Source of the DNA: Mucilaginibacter gossypii
GTDB lineage: Bacteria > Bacteroidota > Bacteroidia > Sphingobacteriales > Sphingobacteriaceae
DNA length: 64,000 nucleotides
Reading direction: 5' to 3'
Assembly: GCF_900100945.1 (NCBI RefSeq)
Contig: NZ_FNCG01000019.1
Coordinates: 1 to 64,000, forward strand
The notes under the pieces are model-generated. The model saw only the letters and a program-made list of their open reading frames with translations, did not search any database and was not told the DNA's origin. The translations under genes and the position numbers were made by a program. How positions within the stretch are numbered: the first letter of the stretch is position 1; every line of letters starts with the position of its first letter. Positions 52,408-62,400 of this stretch are shown here, one piece after another.

Positions 52408-53832
52408 ATGGCTAATATTTATTCCTCTTTAACCGAAATAAAGAGCGGGTTGCAACGTGCAGAAATTACTGTTGAAGGTCTTGTAAAAGGCTATTTGCTT
52501 GAAATTGAAAAAAATGCTCATTTAAATGCTTTTAATGAAGTGTTTGCTGATGAAGCGCTGATTGCTGCAAAAAACGTTGACAACAAAATAAAGAATGGCA
52601 CCGCCGGCAAATTAGCCGGTATGGTTATCGGCATTAAAGATAATATCTGCTATAAAGGGCACCAGGTTAGTGCCTCCTCAAAAATCTTAACCGGTTTCAC
52701 TTCCATCTTTTCATCAACTGTGGTTGAACGCCTGCTGGCCGAAGATGCGGTGATCATTGGGCGCTGCAACTGCGATGAATTTGCTATGGGTGCCACCAAC
52801 GAATCATCATACTTTGGCCCGGTAAAAAACCATGCCGATGAAACTAAAGTTGCAGGCGGTTCGTCGGGTGGTTCGGCTGTGGCCGTACAAGCAGGGATGT
52901 GCCATGCCGCTTTAGGTACGGATACGGGTGGTTCGGTAAGGCAACCAGCTTCATTTTGCGGCGTTGTTGGTTTAAAACCAACATACGGCACAATTTCAAG
53001 GCACGGTATTATCGCCTATGCTTCATCGTTTGACCAGGTTGGTCCTATCACTAAATCGGTAGAAGATGCTGCATTATTGCTGGAAGTACTCGCAGGTCCG
53101 GATGAATATGACAGTACGTTATCACAAACTCCGCCGCCTGCATCATATACTAATCTTCAAAAGCCGGGAAAAAAGAAGATAGCTTACCTGCAGGAAGCAA
53201 TATCAAGCCCTGGTGTTGACACCGAAGTAAAAGACAACCTTGTACAATACATCGATAAGCTGCGTGCCGATGGGCATACAGTTACCCCGATAGCTTTTGA
53301 ATTGTTGGATTATCTGGTGCCAACTTATTATATCCTGGCCATGGCCGAAGCATCATCAAACCTGGCAAGGTACGATGGTGTGCATTACGGTTATCGCAGT
53401 CCGCTGGCTACAGATTTACAGTCTACTTATAAACGTTCCCGTTCTGAGGGTTTTGGTAAGGAAGTAAAGCGCCGTATTATGCTGGGTACTTTTGTTTTGA
53501 GCGCGGGGTATTACGATGCTTACTACGCTAAAGCACAAAAGGTACGCAGGCTGATCCAGGAAAAAACTAATGAAATACTGGAAGAGTATGATTTTATATT
53601 GGTACCGTCGGCGCCCGAACCGGCTTTTGAAATAGGTAAGGAAGAGAAAGATCCAGTGGTAATGTATCTTTCTGACATATTTACCGTACAAGCCTCATTA
53701 ACCGGTGTACCGGCCATATCAATACCTACGGGCAATAACAGCAACGGTTTGCCGTTAGGTTTACAGTTATTAACAAAGCACTTTGGCGAACAGCAACTGT
53801 TAGATTTTGCCAAATATTTTCTCGATCTGTAA
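52408..53832 (+). CDS. gatA: Aspartyl/glutamyl-tRNA amidotransferase subunit A
   Basis: The 474-aa glutaminase subunit of GatCAB, which corrects Glu-tRNA(Gln) or Asp-tRNA(Asn). The amidase catalytic triad is visible as Lys77 in VIGIKDN, the cis-Ser of GGSSGG (Ser152/153) and Ser176 in GTDTGGSVRQPA. GVVGLKPTYG and DQVGPITKS are also typical. gatB and gatC are not adjacent. It starts 10 bp after the tatA terminator and probably has a very short leader. Confidence 0.96.
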   Translation: MANIYSSLTEIKSGLQRAEITVEGLVKGYLLEIEKNAHLNAFNEVFADEALIAAKNVDNKIKNGTAGKLAGMVIGIKDNICYKGHQVSASSKILTGFTSIFSSTVVERLLAEDAVIIGRCNCDEFAMGATNESSYFGPVKNHADETKVAGGSSGGSAVAVQAGMCHAALGTDTGGSVRQPASFCGVVGLKPTYGTISRHGIIAYASSFDQVGPITKSVEDAALLLEVLAGPDEYDSTLSQTPPPASYTNLQKPGKKKIAYLQEAISSPGVDTEVKDNLVQYIDKLRADGHTVTPIAFELLDYLVPTYYILAMAEASSNLARYDGVHYGYRSPLATDLQSTYKRSRSEGFGKEVKRRIMLGTFVLSAGYYDAYYAKAQKVRRLIQEKTNEILEEYDFILVPSAPEPAFEIGKEEKDPVVMYLSDIFTVQASLTGVPAISIPTGNNSNGLPLGLQLLTKHFGEQQLLDFAKYFLDL

Positions 53833-53899
53833 TAAAAAATGATATTTTAGTAAAATGCTGATGCTTTGGGCATTATAAATTAATCAAATCCCTGAATAA

Positions 53900-55177
53900 A
53901 TGAAGAGATTATTTACGCTGACCATTTGCCTCTTATCACTCCAGGTTTTACAAGCCGAAACAAACACAACCAATTCGGCAAAGTCAATTAAGCAAATAAG
54001 CCGGGCAACCAAATTTAACCCCGATATTGTAAACGCCGACACTACTATTTTACCGGTGCTTAACCAGTCGTTGCCGGTAAGTACATACGGAGGTTTGTAC
54101 AAGCGCCGGTTAGATTCCATTCGTAAAGATATCCAGCTTGATTATAATGAATATGTACAGGGTTATATCGATCTGTATATGCACAACCGCGATGAAATGG
54201 GCCAGGTTGCAGGCTTAACCAAATATTACTTCCCCATATATGAAAAGGCTTTCCGCGAAGCCGGGATCCCCGAAGAAATAAAATTTCTGTCGATTGTTGA
54301 ATCAAAGCTTGATCCGAACGCGGTATCAAGGGTAGGGGCCACAGGTCTTTGGCAGTTTATGGGCACCACGGCAAAAACTTATGGCTTAAACATGGATAAC
54401 TATGTTGATGAACGCCGTGACCCTATCCAATCGAGCTATGCCGCGGCTGCCTATCTGAAGGATGCCTACCAGGAATTTGGCGACTGGCTACTGGCCATTG
54501 CCTCATATAATTGCGGTAAAAGCAATGTGGAACGCGCTGTTGAAAAGGCCGGTGGTGTAACCGATTTTTGGAGCATCCGCCAGTATCTGCCTGTTGAAAC
54601 CCGTGGCTATGTGCCTGCTTTCATTGCCATGAATTATGTGATGCATTATTTTAATAAACATAACATTGTTGCACAAGCCTGCAATTTCTCTACCCGTACC
54701 GATACGGTGATGGTAAAAAGGGTAGTGCCGTTAAGTAATGTTGCCCAGGCGCTTGATGTGAGTTTAAGAGAGATTACGATCCTTAACCCATCGTACAGGA
54801 TGGCGGTAGTTAACGGAAGTCCTAAAACACCACGCAGGCTTATTATTCCTCAAACTGCAAAAGATCATTATGCTGCATTATATAATGTATTAAATGGCGT
54901 TAATGCGCCTGTGCAACCAACACCTGCAAGGCCCGCTACTTATGCCGCTGTTCAATATACCCCGGCAAAATCCGAACGCCGAATGCCAACCCACCATAAA
55001 GTAAAAAGAGGCGAAACGCTTGCTTCTATCGCTGATATGTTTGGCTGTGAAGTATCAGACCTTAAAGTTTGGAACCATCTTAAAACTAACCGGGCAACAG
55101 TAGGGGCCATGTTAAAAGTATCTGCCGGCGAAGTTGCTGCCAATGTGCAGGATGACGGGCAGTATTCAAAGAATTAA
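53900..55177 (+). CDS. MltD-like lytic transglycosylase with LysM
   Basis: A 425-aa periplasmic enzyme that cleaves the glycan chain of peptidoglycan. Signal peptide (to about residue 19); SLT domain (about 120-270) with catalytic Glu in FLSIVESKLDPNAVS, GATGLWQFM, YAAAAYLKDAY and IASYNCG; then a linker and one C-terminal LysM (about 370-415: HKVKRGETLASIADMFGC) for binding glycan. Length fits MltD-type enzymes with one LysM. It follows gatA with a 67-bp gap; a terminator follows at 55208. Confidence 0.93.
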   Translation: MKRLFTLTICLLSLQVLQAETNTTNSAKSIKQISRATKFNPDIVNADTTILPVLNQSLPVSTYGGLYKRRLDSIRKDIQLDYNEYVQGYIDLYMHNRDEMGQVAGLTKYYFPIYEKAFREAGIPEEIKFLSIVESKLDPNAVSRVGATGLWQFMGTTAKTYGLNMDNYVDERRDPIQSSYAAAAYLKDAYQEFGDWLLAIASYNCGKSNVERAVEKAGGVTDFWSIRQYLPVETRGYVPAFIAMNYVMHYFNKHNIVAQACNFSTRTDTVMVKRVVPLSNVAQALDVSLREITILNPSYRMAVVNGSPKTPRRLIIPQTAKDHYAALYNVLNGVNAPVQPTPARPATYAAVQYTPAKSERRMPTHHKVKRGETLASIADMFGCEVSDLKVWNHLKTNRATVGAMLKVSAGEVAANVQDDGQYSKN

Positions 55178-55207
55178 TTTTTTTTCGGAGATTCCGATGT
55201 CTGCAAG

Positions 55208-55246
55208 TCCGAAAGTTGAGATCCAGCTTTCGGATTTTTATTTTTA
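55208..55246 (+). terminator. Terminator of the transglycosylase gene
   Basis: An 8-bp perfect stem (55208-55215 with 55227-55234) followed by a T-rich tract, 31 bp past the stop codon. Confidence 0.85.
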
Positions 55247-55301
55247 TAAGGTTATTAAAGTCATTTTTCCACCGCTTGGCCCCAGCCGAACCATGGCTTT
55301 T

Positions 55302-55363
55302 GGGGTTAACACTGTTTTTTGATTATTTTGTTGATTTTCAGTGTTTTGAGTATAGATAACCCC
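55302..55363. repeat. Intergenic inverted repeat (GGGGTTAACACTG type)
   Basis: GGGGTTA (55302-55308) pairs with TAACCCC (55357-55363), and the continuing AACACTG (55308-55314) pairs with CAGTGTT (55339-55345). The next 130 bp (about 55364-55490) hold GTTAACCC words and a GC-rich hairpin (CTCCGGC...GCCGGAG near 55433-55448), with no gene. The GC content is clearly higher than that of neighbouring spacers. Confidence 0.65.
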
Positions 55364-55486
55364 AATTTCTGTTAACCCTGTTAACCCCCCTCGCCGCCGC
55401 TCGCCTCCTGACGGGTGGCAACTATCAAGCAGCCTCCGGCCGCCGGAGCAAAAGCAGCTTAGACCGCTATACCCGGAGTTTTTAAA

Positions 55487-55754
55487 CTTACGCTCGTTTA
55501 CAAACCTACCGTGTACCCATATCTTTAAAAAAAATGTCATTTCGACAAAGCTGGGCAGGCCTAAGTATAGGAGCGAAAGAGAAATCTTATACGCCCTGTA
55601 GAGCCGCTTTACATAGTTTAGAGCTGGATGTATAAGATTTCTCCTCACCACATCCGCACATTCCCCAACAGGTTCGTCGAAATGACATCTTCTTTTAATT
55701 CATAATAATAATTAAAAGATATGGGTACACGGTAGGTTTGTAAACGAGCGCAAG
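55487..55754. repeat. 268-bp nested inverted-repeat element
   Basis: Outer arms 55491-55526 and 55715-55750 are perfect 36-bp reverse complements, and pairing extends outward to 55487/55754 with one mismatch. Inside lie two more perfect 13-bp pairs: 55534-55546 with 55676-55688 (ATGTCATTTCGAC type) and 55579-55591 with 55631-55643 (GAGAAATCTTATA type). The inner part matches a repeat seen in many Bacteroidota genomes. No transposase frame or coding potential is seen. It could be a MITE-like element or two nested copies. Confidence 0.92.
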
Positions 55755-55813
55755 AGATGATTCCAAAAGCGAAAAAAGCTTCGTAGATTTATTTCAACCA
55801 ATCACTCATCAGC

Positions 55814-56182
55814 ATGGAAAAGCCAAAGGAAAATATTGACGAATATATTGCCGGTTTCCCGGCAGATGTTCAACAAAAACTGCAATTGGTACGTGAAACG
55901 ATCAAAGCCGCTGCGCCAGATGCCGAGGAGGCTATCAAATACGCTATTCCAACCTTTGTGCTCAATGGCAACCTGGTGCACTTTGGTGGCTTCAAAAATC
56001 ACATTGGTTTTTACCCGGCCCCGCAGGGATTGGAAGAATTTAAAGAAGAATTGTCAGGTTATAAGGGAGCCAAAGGCTCGGTTCAGTTTCCGCTTGATGA
56101 GCCTATGCCTCTTGAGCTGATCACCAAAATTGTAAAGTTCAGGGTGCAAAAGAACCTGGAGAAAGGGAAGAAGAAAAAGTAG
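55814..56182 (+). CDS. DUF1801-family protein
   Basis: A 122-aa soluble protein with the DUF1801/YdhG pattern: IDEYIAGFPADVQQKLQLVRETI at the start, EEAIKYAIPTFVLNGNLVHFGGFKNHIGFYPA in the middle, and a C-terminal KGSVQFPLDEPMPLELITKIVKFR ending in a Lys-rich tail. Related Bacillus proteins were called intracellular iron chaperones, but the role is not firm. It stands alone, with the nested repeat element 59 bp upstream. Confidence 0.92.
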   Translation: MEKPKENIDEYIAGFPADVQQKLQLVRETIKAAAPDAEEAIKYAIPTFVLNGNLVHFGGFKNHIGFYPAPQGLEEFKEELSGYKGAKGSVQFPLDEPMPLELITKIVKFRVQKNLEKGKKKK

Positions 56183-56279
56183 AATTTTGCTAAATGCAAT
56201 CTTTTAAACACATCTTATCAAAACTTTAACCGTATTTTATCCTCTTTTTAACATAATCGCAAAAAGGGGCTTTTTTATG

Positions 56280-56308
56280 TTTGTTCCATAAAAAGAATTG
56301 TAATTTTG
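56280..56308 (+). promoter_or_regulatory. Promoter of maeB
   Basis: TTTG (56280-56283), a 17-bp spacer and TAATTTTG (56301-56308) form a full match to the Bacteroidota promoter. The ATG at 56329 is 20 bp downstream. Confidence 0.75.
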
Positions 56309-56328
56309 GGCGCTTCAATTTGAAAAAA

Positions 56329-58608
56329 ATGAATAAAACTAACCGAAAACAGGACGCGCTGAATTACCACTCGCAAGGCCGTCCCGGAAAGATACAAGTT
56401 GTACCTACCAAACCAACAAATTCGCAGCGCGACTTAACCATGGCCTACTCGCCCGGTGTGGCTGAACCATGTTTAAAGATTGCTGACAATACCGAAGATG
56501 TTTATAAATATACCGCCAAAGGTAATCTTGTAGCCGTGATCAGCAACGGTACTGCCGTACTTGGCCTGGGCAACATCGGCCCTGAGGCCAGCAAACCTGT
56601 AATGGAGGGTAAGGGTCTCCTGTTCAAGATCTATGCTGATATTGACGTGTTTGATCTTGAATTGAACGCCAAAAGTGTAGATGACTTTGTAAACATTGTA
56701 AAAGCGCTTGAGCCCACTTTCGGCGGTGTAAATTTAGAAGACATTTCGGCCCCAACCTGCTTTGAAATTGAGCGCAGGCTAAAAGCCGAAATGAATATTC
56801 CCGTAATGCATGATGATCAGCATGGTACCGCCATTATATCGGGGGCAGCTTTAATGAATGCCTGCGAAATCCAGGGAAAAAAACTCGACAAAATAAAAAT
56901 GGTAGTTAACGGTGCGGGCGCCGCCGCGGTATCGTGTTCAAAAATGTACCTGTCATTAGGGGTTAAAAAAGAGAACCTGGTGATGTTTGATATCAATGGT
57001 GTGCTAAACCAGGAACGCACCGATCTTGACGAGATCAGGATGGAGTTTGCTACTGACCGCAAAGATGTTAAAACACTGGCCGATGCCATGAAAAATGCCG
57101 ACGTATTTGTCGGTCTTTCGGCAGGTAATGTGGTAACCCCCGACATGCTGAAAACCATGGCTAAAAAGCCCGTTGTTTTTGCTATGGCCAACCCGGTACC
57201 CGAAATTGATTATGACCTTGCAGCCGGCACACGCGATGATATTATTATGGCAACCGGCCGTTCCGATTTTCCTAACCAGGTAAATAACGTGCTTGGTTTC
57301 CCTTACATTTTCCGCGGTGCGCTGGATGTAAGGGCTACTGCCATTAACGAGGAAATGAAGATTGCCGCTACACACGCCATTGCCGAAATGGCTAAAAAGC
57401 CGGTTCCCGAAGCCGTTAACCTCGCTTATAACCTTACTAACCTGAAATTTGGCAAGGATTATATCATCCCGAAACCAATGGATCAAAGGCTGATCACCGA
57501 GGTATCCATGGCGGTGGCAAAAGCGGCCATAGCTTCAGGTGTAGCCCGTAAGGTGATCACCGATTGGGATGCATATGCAGAGGAGCTGAGGGTGCGCCTG
57601 GGTACTAATGATAAGCTGCTGCGTAACCTTACCGCTAAAGCAAAACAGAACCCTAAGCGCGTTGTATTTGCCGAGGCCGATAATTATAAGATCTTAAGAT
57701 CGGCACAGATAGTGAAAGAGGAAGGTATTGCCACTCCTATTTTACTGGGCAATATCGACAGGATCAAAAAGATCATCCATGATAATGACCTTGATTTGGG
57801 CGATGTTCATATTATTGATCCACGGGAAGGATGTGAGCATATGGATGAGTATACCGAGTTTCTGTATAACAAACGCCAGCGCCGGGGGATTACCCTGTAC
57901 GAGGCTAAAAAGCAATTGGTAGACCGCAACTACTACGGCGCTTGTATGGTGCAGTTTGGCCGTGCCGATGCGCTGATCTCAGGTTTAACCAAAAACTATG
58001 TAACCACAGTGAAACCTGCCCTGCAAATTATCGGTACTGAAGAAGGTGTGAACCGTGTTGCGGGCATGTATATGATGATCACCGCTAAAGGCCCTGTGTT
58101 TTTTGGCGATACAACGGTGAACGTAAACCCATGTGTGAATGATTTGGTTGATATTACCGTGCTGATAGAACGCTCGGTAAAGCAATTTAATATCAGCCCG
58201 AGGATAGCTGTATTATCATACTCCAACTTTGGTTCGAACGAAGGGGAGATACCGGAAAAAACCAGGGAAACAGTAGCGATACTGCACGAAAAATACCCCG
58301 ACATGGTTGTCGACGGCGATATGCAGGCCAACTTTGCGCTTAACGCTGATTTGCTTGATGATAACTTCCCGTTCTCAACACTCAATGGTAAACCGGCCAA
58401 TACACTGATTTTCCCTAACCTGGAGTCGGGTAATATTGCCTATAAACTTTTGCAGGAAATAGGCGGCGCCGAAGCAGTTGGGCCGATATTGGTTGGCTTA
58501 AAAAAACCCGTGCATGTGTTGCAGTTAGGCAGTTCGGTACGTGAAATTGTAAATATGGTTACTATTGCAGTGGTTGATGCACAGGCAAAAGCTGCCGCCA
58601 ACAGTTAA
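56329..58608 (+). CDS. maeB: NADP-dependent malic enzyme with phosphotransacetylase-like domain
   Basis: The 759-aa MaeB-type enzyme, oxidatively decarboxylating malate to pyruvate. Malic enzyme domain: MAYSPGVAEPC, GNLVAVISNGTAVLGLGNIG, the NAD(P) loop VNGAGAAAVSC. The C-terminal part (about 430-759) is a phosphotransacetylase-like domain (RVVFAEADNYKILRSAQI) that is regulatory in MaeB. The ATG at 56329 is chosen: an in-frame TTG at 56281 lies within the promoter, and 759 aa equals E. coli MaeB. It is followed by ruvA and sprA, a common Bacteroidota order. Confidence 0.96.
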   Translation: MNKTNRKQDALNYHSQGRPGKIQVVPTKPTNSQRDLTMAYSPGVAEPCLKIADNTEDVYKYTAKGNLVAVISNGTAVLGLGNIGPEASKPVMEGKGLLFKIYADIDVFDLELNAKSVDDFVNIVKALEPTFGGVNLEDISAPTCFEIERRLKAEMNIPVMHDDQHGTAIISGAALMNACEIQGKKLDKIKMVVNGAGAAAVSCSKMYLSLGVKKENLVMFDINGVLNQERTDLDEIRMEFATDRKDVKTLADAMKNADVFVGLSAGNVVTPDMLKTMAKKPVVFAMANPVPEIDYDLAAGTRDDIIMATGRSDFPNQVNNVLGFPYIFRGALDVRATAINEEMKIAATHAIAEMAKKPVPEAVNLAYNLTNLKFGKDYIIPKPMDQRLITEVSMAVAKAAIASGVARKVITDWDAYAEELRVRLGTNDKLLRNLTAKAKQNPKRVVFAEADNYKILRSAQIVKEEGIATPILLGNIDRIKKIIHDNDLDLGDVHIIDPREGCEHMDEYTEFLYNKRQRRGITLYEAKKQLVDRNYYGACMVQFGRADALISGLTKNYVTTVKPALQIIGTEEGVNRVAGMYMMITAKGPVFFGDTTVNVNPCVNDLVDITVLIERSVKQFNISPRIAVLSYSNFGSNEGEIPEKTRETVAILHEKYPDMVVDGDMQANFALNADLLDDNFPFSTLNGKPANTLIFPNLESGNIAYKLLQEIGGAEAVGPILVGLKKPVHVLQLGSSVREIVNMVTIAVVDAQAKAAANS

Positions 58609-58615
58609 ATAGAAC

Positions 58616-58650
58616 TCCCTCTAAAGTTCCCCCGGAAGGGAGGGTTTGAG
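58616..58650. repeat. Short C/G-rich inverted repeat after maeB
   Basis: CTCCCT (about 58616-58622) and AGGGAG (about 58637-58642) flank CTAAAGTTCCCCCGG-type sequence, resembling a dispersed intergenic repeat. It lies between the maeB stop and the terminator at 58674. Confidence 0.55.
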
Positions 58651-58673
58651 TAGGGTTAGTAATACATCTTTGA

Positions 58674-58714
58674 TAAAGACGCTGGTATTTAAATACTTAG
58701 CGTCTTTATTTTTT
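58674..58714 (+). terminator. Terminator of maeB
   Basis: A 10-bp outer stem (58674-58683 with 58699-58708) with an inner GTATTT/AAATAC stem, followed by TTTTTT, 65 bp past the stop. Confidence 0.85.
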
Positions 58715-58742
58715 AAGGTGAGTATAACGCAGCTTTTTGTTT

Positions 58743-58782
58743 GTCATTATATGAACATAATGACGCCGGAATTTTATCTTTG
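58743..58782 (+). promoter_or_regulatory. Promoter -7 element of ruvA-sprA with an upstream dyad
   Basis: TATCTTTG (58775-58782) is an exact -7 match, 65 bp before the ruvA ATG. Upstream, GTCATTAT and ATAATGAC (58743-58750 and 58757-58764) form 8-bp inverted arms around 6 bases, centred about 21 bp upstream of the -7 element, which would cover the -33 region. This is a candidate operator. Confidence 0.45.
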
Positions 58783-58847
58783 GATAATCACTGTAAAAGC
58801 TATCTGCCATTAACATCATTGTTTAAAAATTAATAAAGTAATAATAT

Positions 58848-59432
58848 ATGTATGATTATATTAGTGGAAAACTAATGTTCAAAAGCCCGTCGTATGTGGT
58901 TATAGATGCGGGAGGGGTAGGGTATCATATTAATATTTCGGTAAATACCTATTCGGGCATTAGTGACGACGAAAAATGTAAACTCTTTGCATGGTTACAT
59001 GTAAAGGAGGACGCGCACACACTTTACGGCTTTGCTACGGAAGGTGAACGCAGGTTGTTCTTACATTTGATCTCTATTTCGGGTATCGGGCCAAATACGG
59101 CAAGGATGATGTTATCGTCCATAAGCCCGGCCGAGATCCAGGCGGCTATTGTGAGCGGTAATGTTTCATTGATCCAGCGGATAAAAGGAATTGGGCCAAA
59201 ATCGGCTCAGCGGATTATTTTGGAGCTGCAGGATAAGCTGCGTAAGGAAGGCCCCGATACTCTAACTGTTGTGCCGGTGAGCCAGACGGTTAAGGATGAA
59301 GCACTATCTGCATTAGTAATGCTGGGCTTTGCGCGTAACGTTGCCGAAAAGGTATTAGACCAGGAGATCAAGAAAAATAATGGCGAATTAACGGTTGAAG
59401 AACTAATTAAGTTCGCGTTAAAAACGCTATAA
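58848..59432 (+). CDS. ruvA: Holliday junction branch migration protein RuvA
   Basis: The 194-aa tetramer-forming protein that binds Holliday junctions and guides RuvB. The N-terminal OB domain (VVIDAGGVGYHINIS, LHVKEDAHTLYGFATEGER), the two helix-hairpin-helix motifs (LISISGIGPNTARMML and IKGIGPKSAQRIILEL, about residues 70-130) and the C-terminal domain III (DEALSALVMLGF) are all present. Length is normal. sprA follows 24 bp later. Confidence 0.97.
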   Translation: MYDYISGKLMFKSPSYVVIDAGGVGYHINISVNTYSGISDDEKCKLFAWLHVKEDAHTLYGFATEGERRLFLHLISISGIGPNTARMMLSSISPAEIQAAIVSGNVSLIQRIKGIGPKSAQRIILELQDKLRKEGPDTLTVVPVSQTVKDEALSALVMLGFARNVAEKVLDQEIKKNNGELTVEELIKFALKTL

Positions 59433-59456
59433 TTACGGATAAATATCTACTAACTT

Positions 59457-62400
59457 TTGATCAAAGTATTTACTTATAAGACACTTATAAGTGTGTTGTT
59501 CATTGTGGTGTTCGGGGGGCTGGGAAATGTTTATGCACAACAAAAGCCCTCGCCTGCGGCTAAAAATGATACAACCAAATCAAATGCACCAATAAACCTG
59601 ACCGCGCCACGAAGCCAGCGGATGAGGGAAGGTATTTTCAATACCGACCCGGCAGGCCTGGTACGTACCATTGAATATGATCCGGCCACAAACCGTTATA
59701 TTTTATACGAAAGGGTAGGTAATTTACTTTACCGCCCCCCGCAGTATCTTACGTTTGAGCAATATTTAAAACTTAAAGAACGATCGACCCAGCGGGGCTA
59801 TTTTCAGCAACTGGCAGATAATTATGCCTATGATTCGCAGCAGCCAGGGTTTATACCGCCTATAAAGGTCAGGAGCCGGACGTTTGAGCAGATCTTTGGC
59901 AGCTCGGTGATTGATATCCGTCCGCAAGGATCAGCAGAGATGATCATGGCCGGGCAGATAAATAAAAACCAAAACCCGCTTTTTAACACCCGCCAGCGCA
60001 GCCAGTTTAACTTTAATTTTGATCAGCGCATTCAACTCAACGTAACCGGTAATATAGGCGATAAGTTAAAGATCACCACCAATTACAATACCGACGCGCA
60101 GTTCCAGTTTGAAAACCAGATAAAGCTGGATTATACAGGCTCGCCCGACGAGATCATTCAGAAAATTGAAGCCGGTACGGTTAGTATGCCGCTTAATACC
60201 ACGCTGATCACCGGTAGTCAGGCGCTTTTTGGCGTTAAAACCAAGCTGAAATTTGGACGGCTGGATGTTACCAGTATCTTTTCGCAGCAACGCTCACAGT
60301 CAAAAACGATAACTATTACCAATGGTTCGCAACAGGGTGAATTTAGGTTGACCCCTGCCGATTATGAGGCCAACAAGCACTTCTTCCTGTCGCAATATTT
60401 CAGGAATAATTATAACAGGGCGCTTGCCAATATCCCAATAATCAGCTCCAATGTAAACATTACTAAAATTGAGGTTTGGACAACCAACCGTACCAATGTA
60501 ACTACCGATTCGCGCGATATATTGGCTTTCATGGACCTTGGTGAAAATAACCCATACAATAAAACCAGGATAGTAGGCGGCGGCAGCGCTCTGCCTGCGG
60601 GTTTTAAAGGGCCAGGTTTCGCCCAGCAATCAAACAACCTGTTATCTGTTTTGCCGCAAAATGCAAGGCTCACCAACTCCAATGATGTCGCCAGCTTTTT
60701 CCAGGGATCGGGCAATACGGATAACTATTCAAAACTAACTTACGCCCGCAAGCTTACTGATAAGGAATATACCCTGCACCCGCAGTTAGGTTACATCTCC
60801 CTAAATTATCCCTTGAATAATGACGAGGTGCTGGCGGTAGCTTATCAGTATACCGTTAACGGTGTGCAATACCAGGTGGGTGAATTTAGCAGCGATGTTG
60901 CGGTTAACCCAAATACGCCTAATGTGCTTTTTGTGAAATTGCTGAAAGGCGAGTTATTGAAAACCAATCTGCCTACCTGGGATTTGATGATGAAAAACAT
61001 TTACTCCCTCGGTGCTTTTCAAATAGCCCCTACCAATTTTAAATTAACGGTAACCCGTCTTGATGATAAAACGGGGATCGAAAAAACGGTAATGGAAGAG
61101 GGGCAAAACCTAAAAGGTAAACTTTGGCTCCAGGTAGCAGGGCTTGATAACCTCAACCAGCAAAGCGATAAAAAACCGGATGGCTACTTTGACTTTTTAG
61201 AAGGAATCACCATCGATTCGCAAAACGGGCGGATTTCGTTCCCTGTGGTGGAGCCTTTTGGTTCGGACCTGGCATCCAAATTTACCCCGGGCGAGACCGA
61301 CCTGGTTAAACGATATGTTTATCAACCATTGTATGACTCAACCAAAACTATCGCGCAGCAATATTTCCCGGCATTAAACAGGTATGTAATTAAGGGGACT
61401 TATACCTCAACAGGAGGTTCGGAGTACCAACTAAATGCAGTTAACATTCCGCAGGGATCGGTAAACGTAACCGCTGGTACGGTAAAATTGCAGGAGGGCA
61501 ACGATTACACGGTTGATTACAATTCCGGGCGGATCAGGATCCTGAACCAGGCACTGTTATCTTCCGGCCAGCCTATTACCGTAAAGCTGGAGAATAATGA
61601 ATTGTTCGGCGTGCAGCAAAAGTCATTGTACGGCACCAGGCTTGATTATCATGCCAGCGATAAACTTCAGTTAGGTGCTACTTTGATGCACCTCACCGAA
61701 CAGCCTATCACCCAAAATGAAATTGCCGGCGAAGAATCCATCTCCAATACCATTTGGGGGTTTGATGCCAATTACAGTTCAAACTCCAGGTTTTTAACCA
61801 GGTTGGTTGATAAGATCCCCGGCATCCATACCAAAGTGCCATCGTCCATTAATTTTTACGGCGAGTTTGCCAAACTGATGCCTGGCAGTCCCGGTGCATT
61901 GAATTTTGCAGGCTCCAAACACGGCACATCTTATCTTGACGATTTTGAAAACAGTCAATCGGTAATAGATATTAAAGGAGCTAACAGCTGGCAAATTTCA
62001 GGAACGCCGCAATTGTTTGGAGAATCGGCTTTGTTTGATAACCTGAGCTATGGCTATAACCGTGCCCGCCTGGCATTTTATAATATCGACCCGATATTTT
62101 ATACCAATACAGGTTCCATCCCCATATCAAGAAGCGAGCTTTCCAACCATTATGTAAGGCAGGTAATTGAGCAGGAAGTTTTCCCTTACAAGCAGTCGGC
62201 TACCGGGCAACCGATTAGCCTGGCTACGCTCAACATGGCTTTTTATCCAAGTATCCGTGGGCCGTACAACTATGCTACCACCGGCATTAATCCCGATGGT
62301 ACCTTACAAAACCCTAAAACACGCTGGGGTGGTATGTTCAGGAAGCTGGAAACAAATGATTTTGAATCGTTGAACGTATCCTACATCGAGTTTTGGATGC

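Noticed and set aside
55244..55651. 135-aa minus-strand frame in the spacer after the transglycosylase
   Set aside because: It is a translation of a terminator tail, the GGGGTTAACACTG repeat and one arm of the nested palindrome; composition is irregular and no start signal is seen.
55487..55754. Insertion sequence remnant with transposase
   Set aside because: Only inverted arms are present; no frame within the element resembles a transposase and no target duplication was evident.
56281..56328. TTG start extending maeB by 16 residues
   Set aside because: The TTG and following codons overlap a full TTTG-N17-TAATTTTG promoter, and the ATG at 56329 gives the normal family length.
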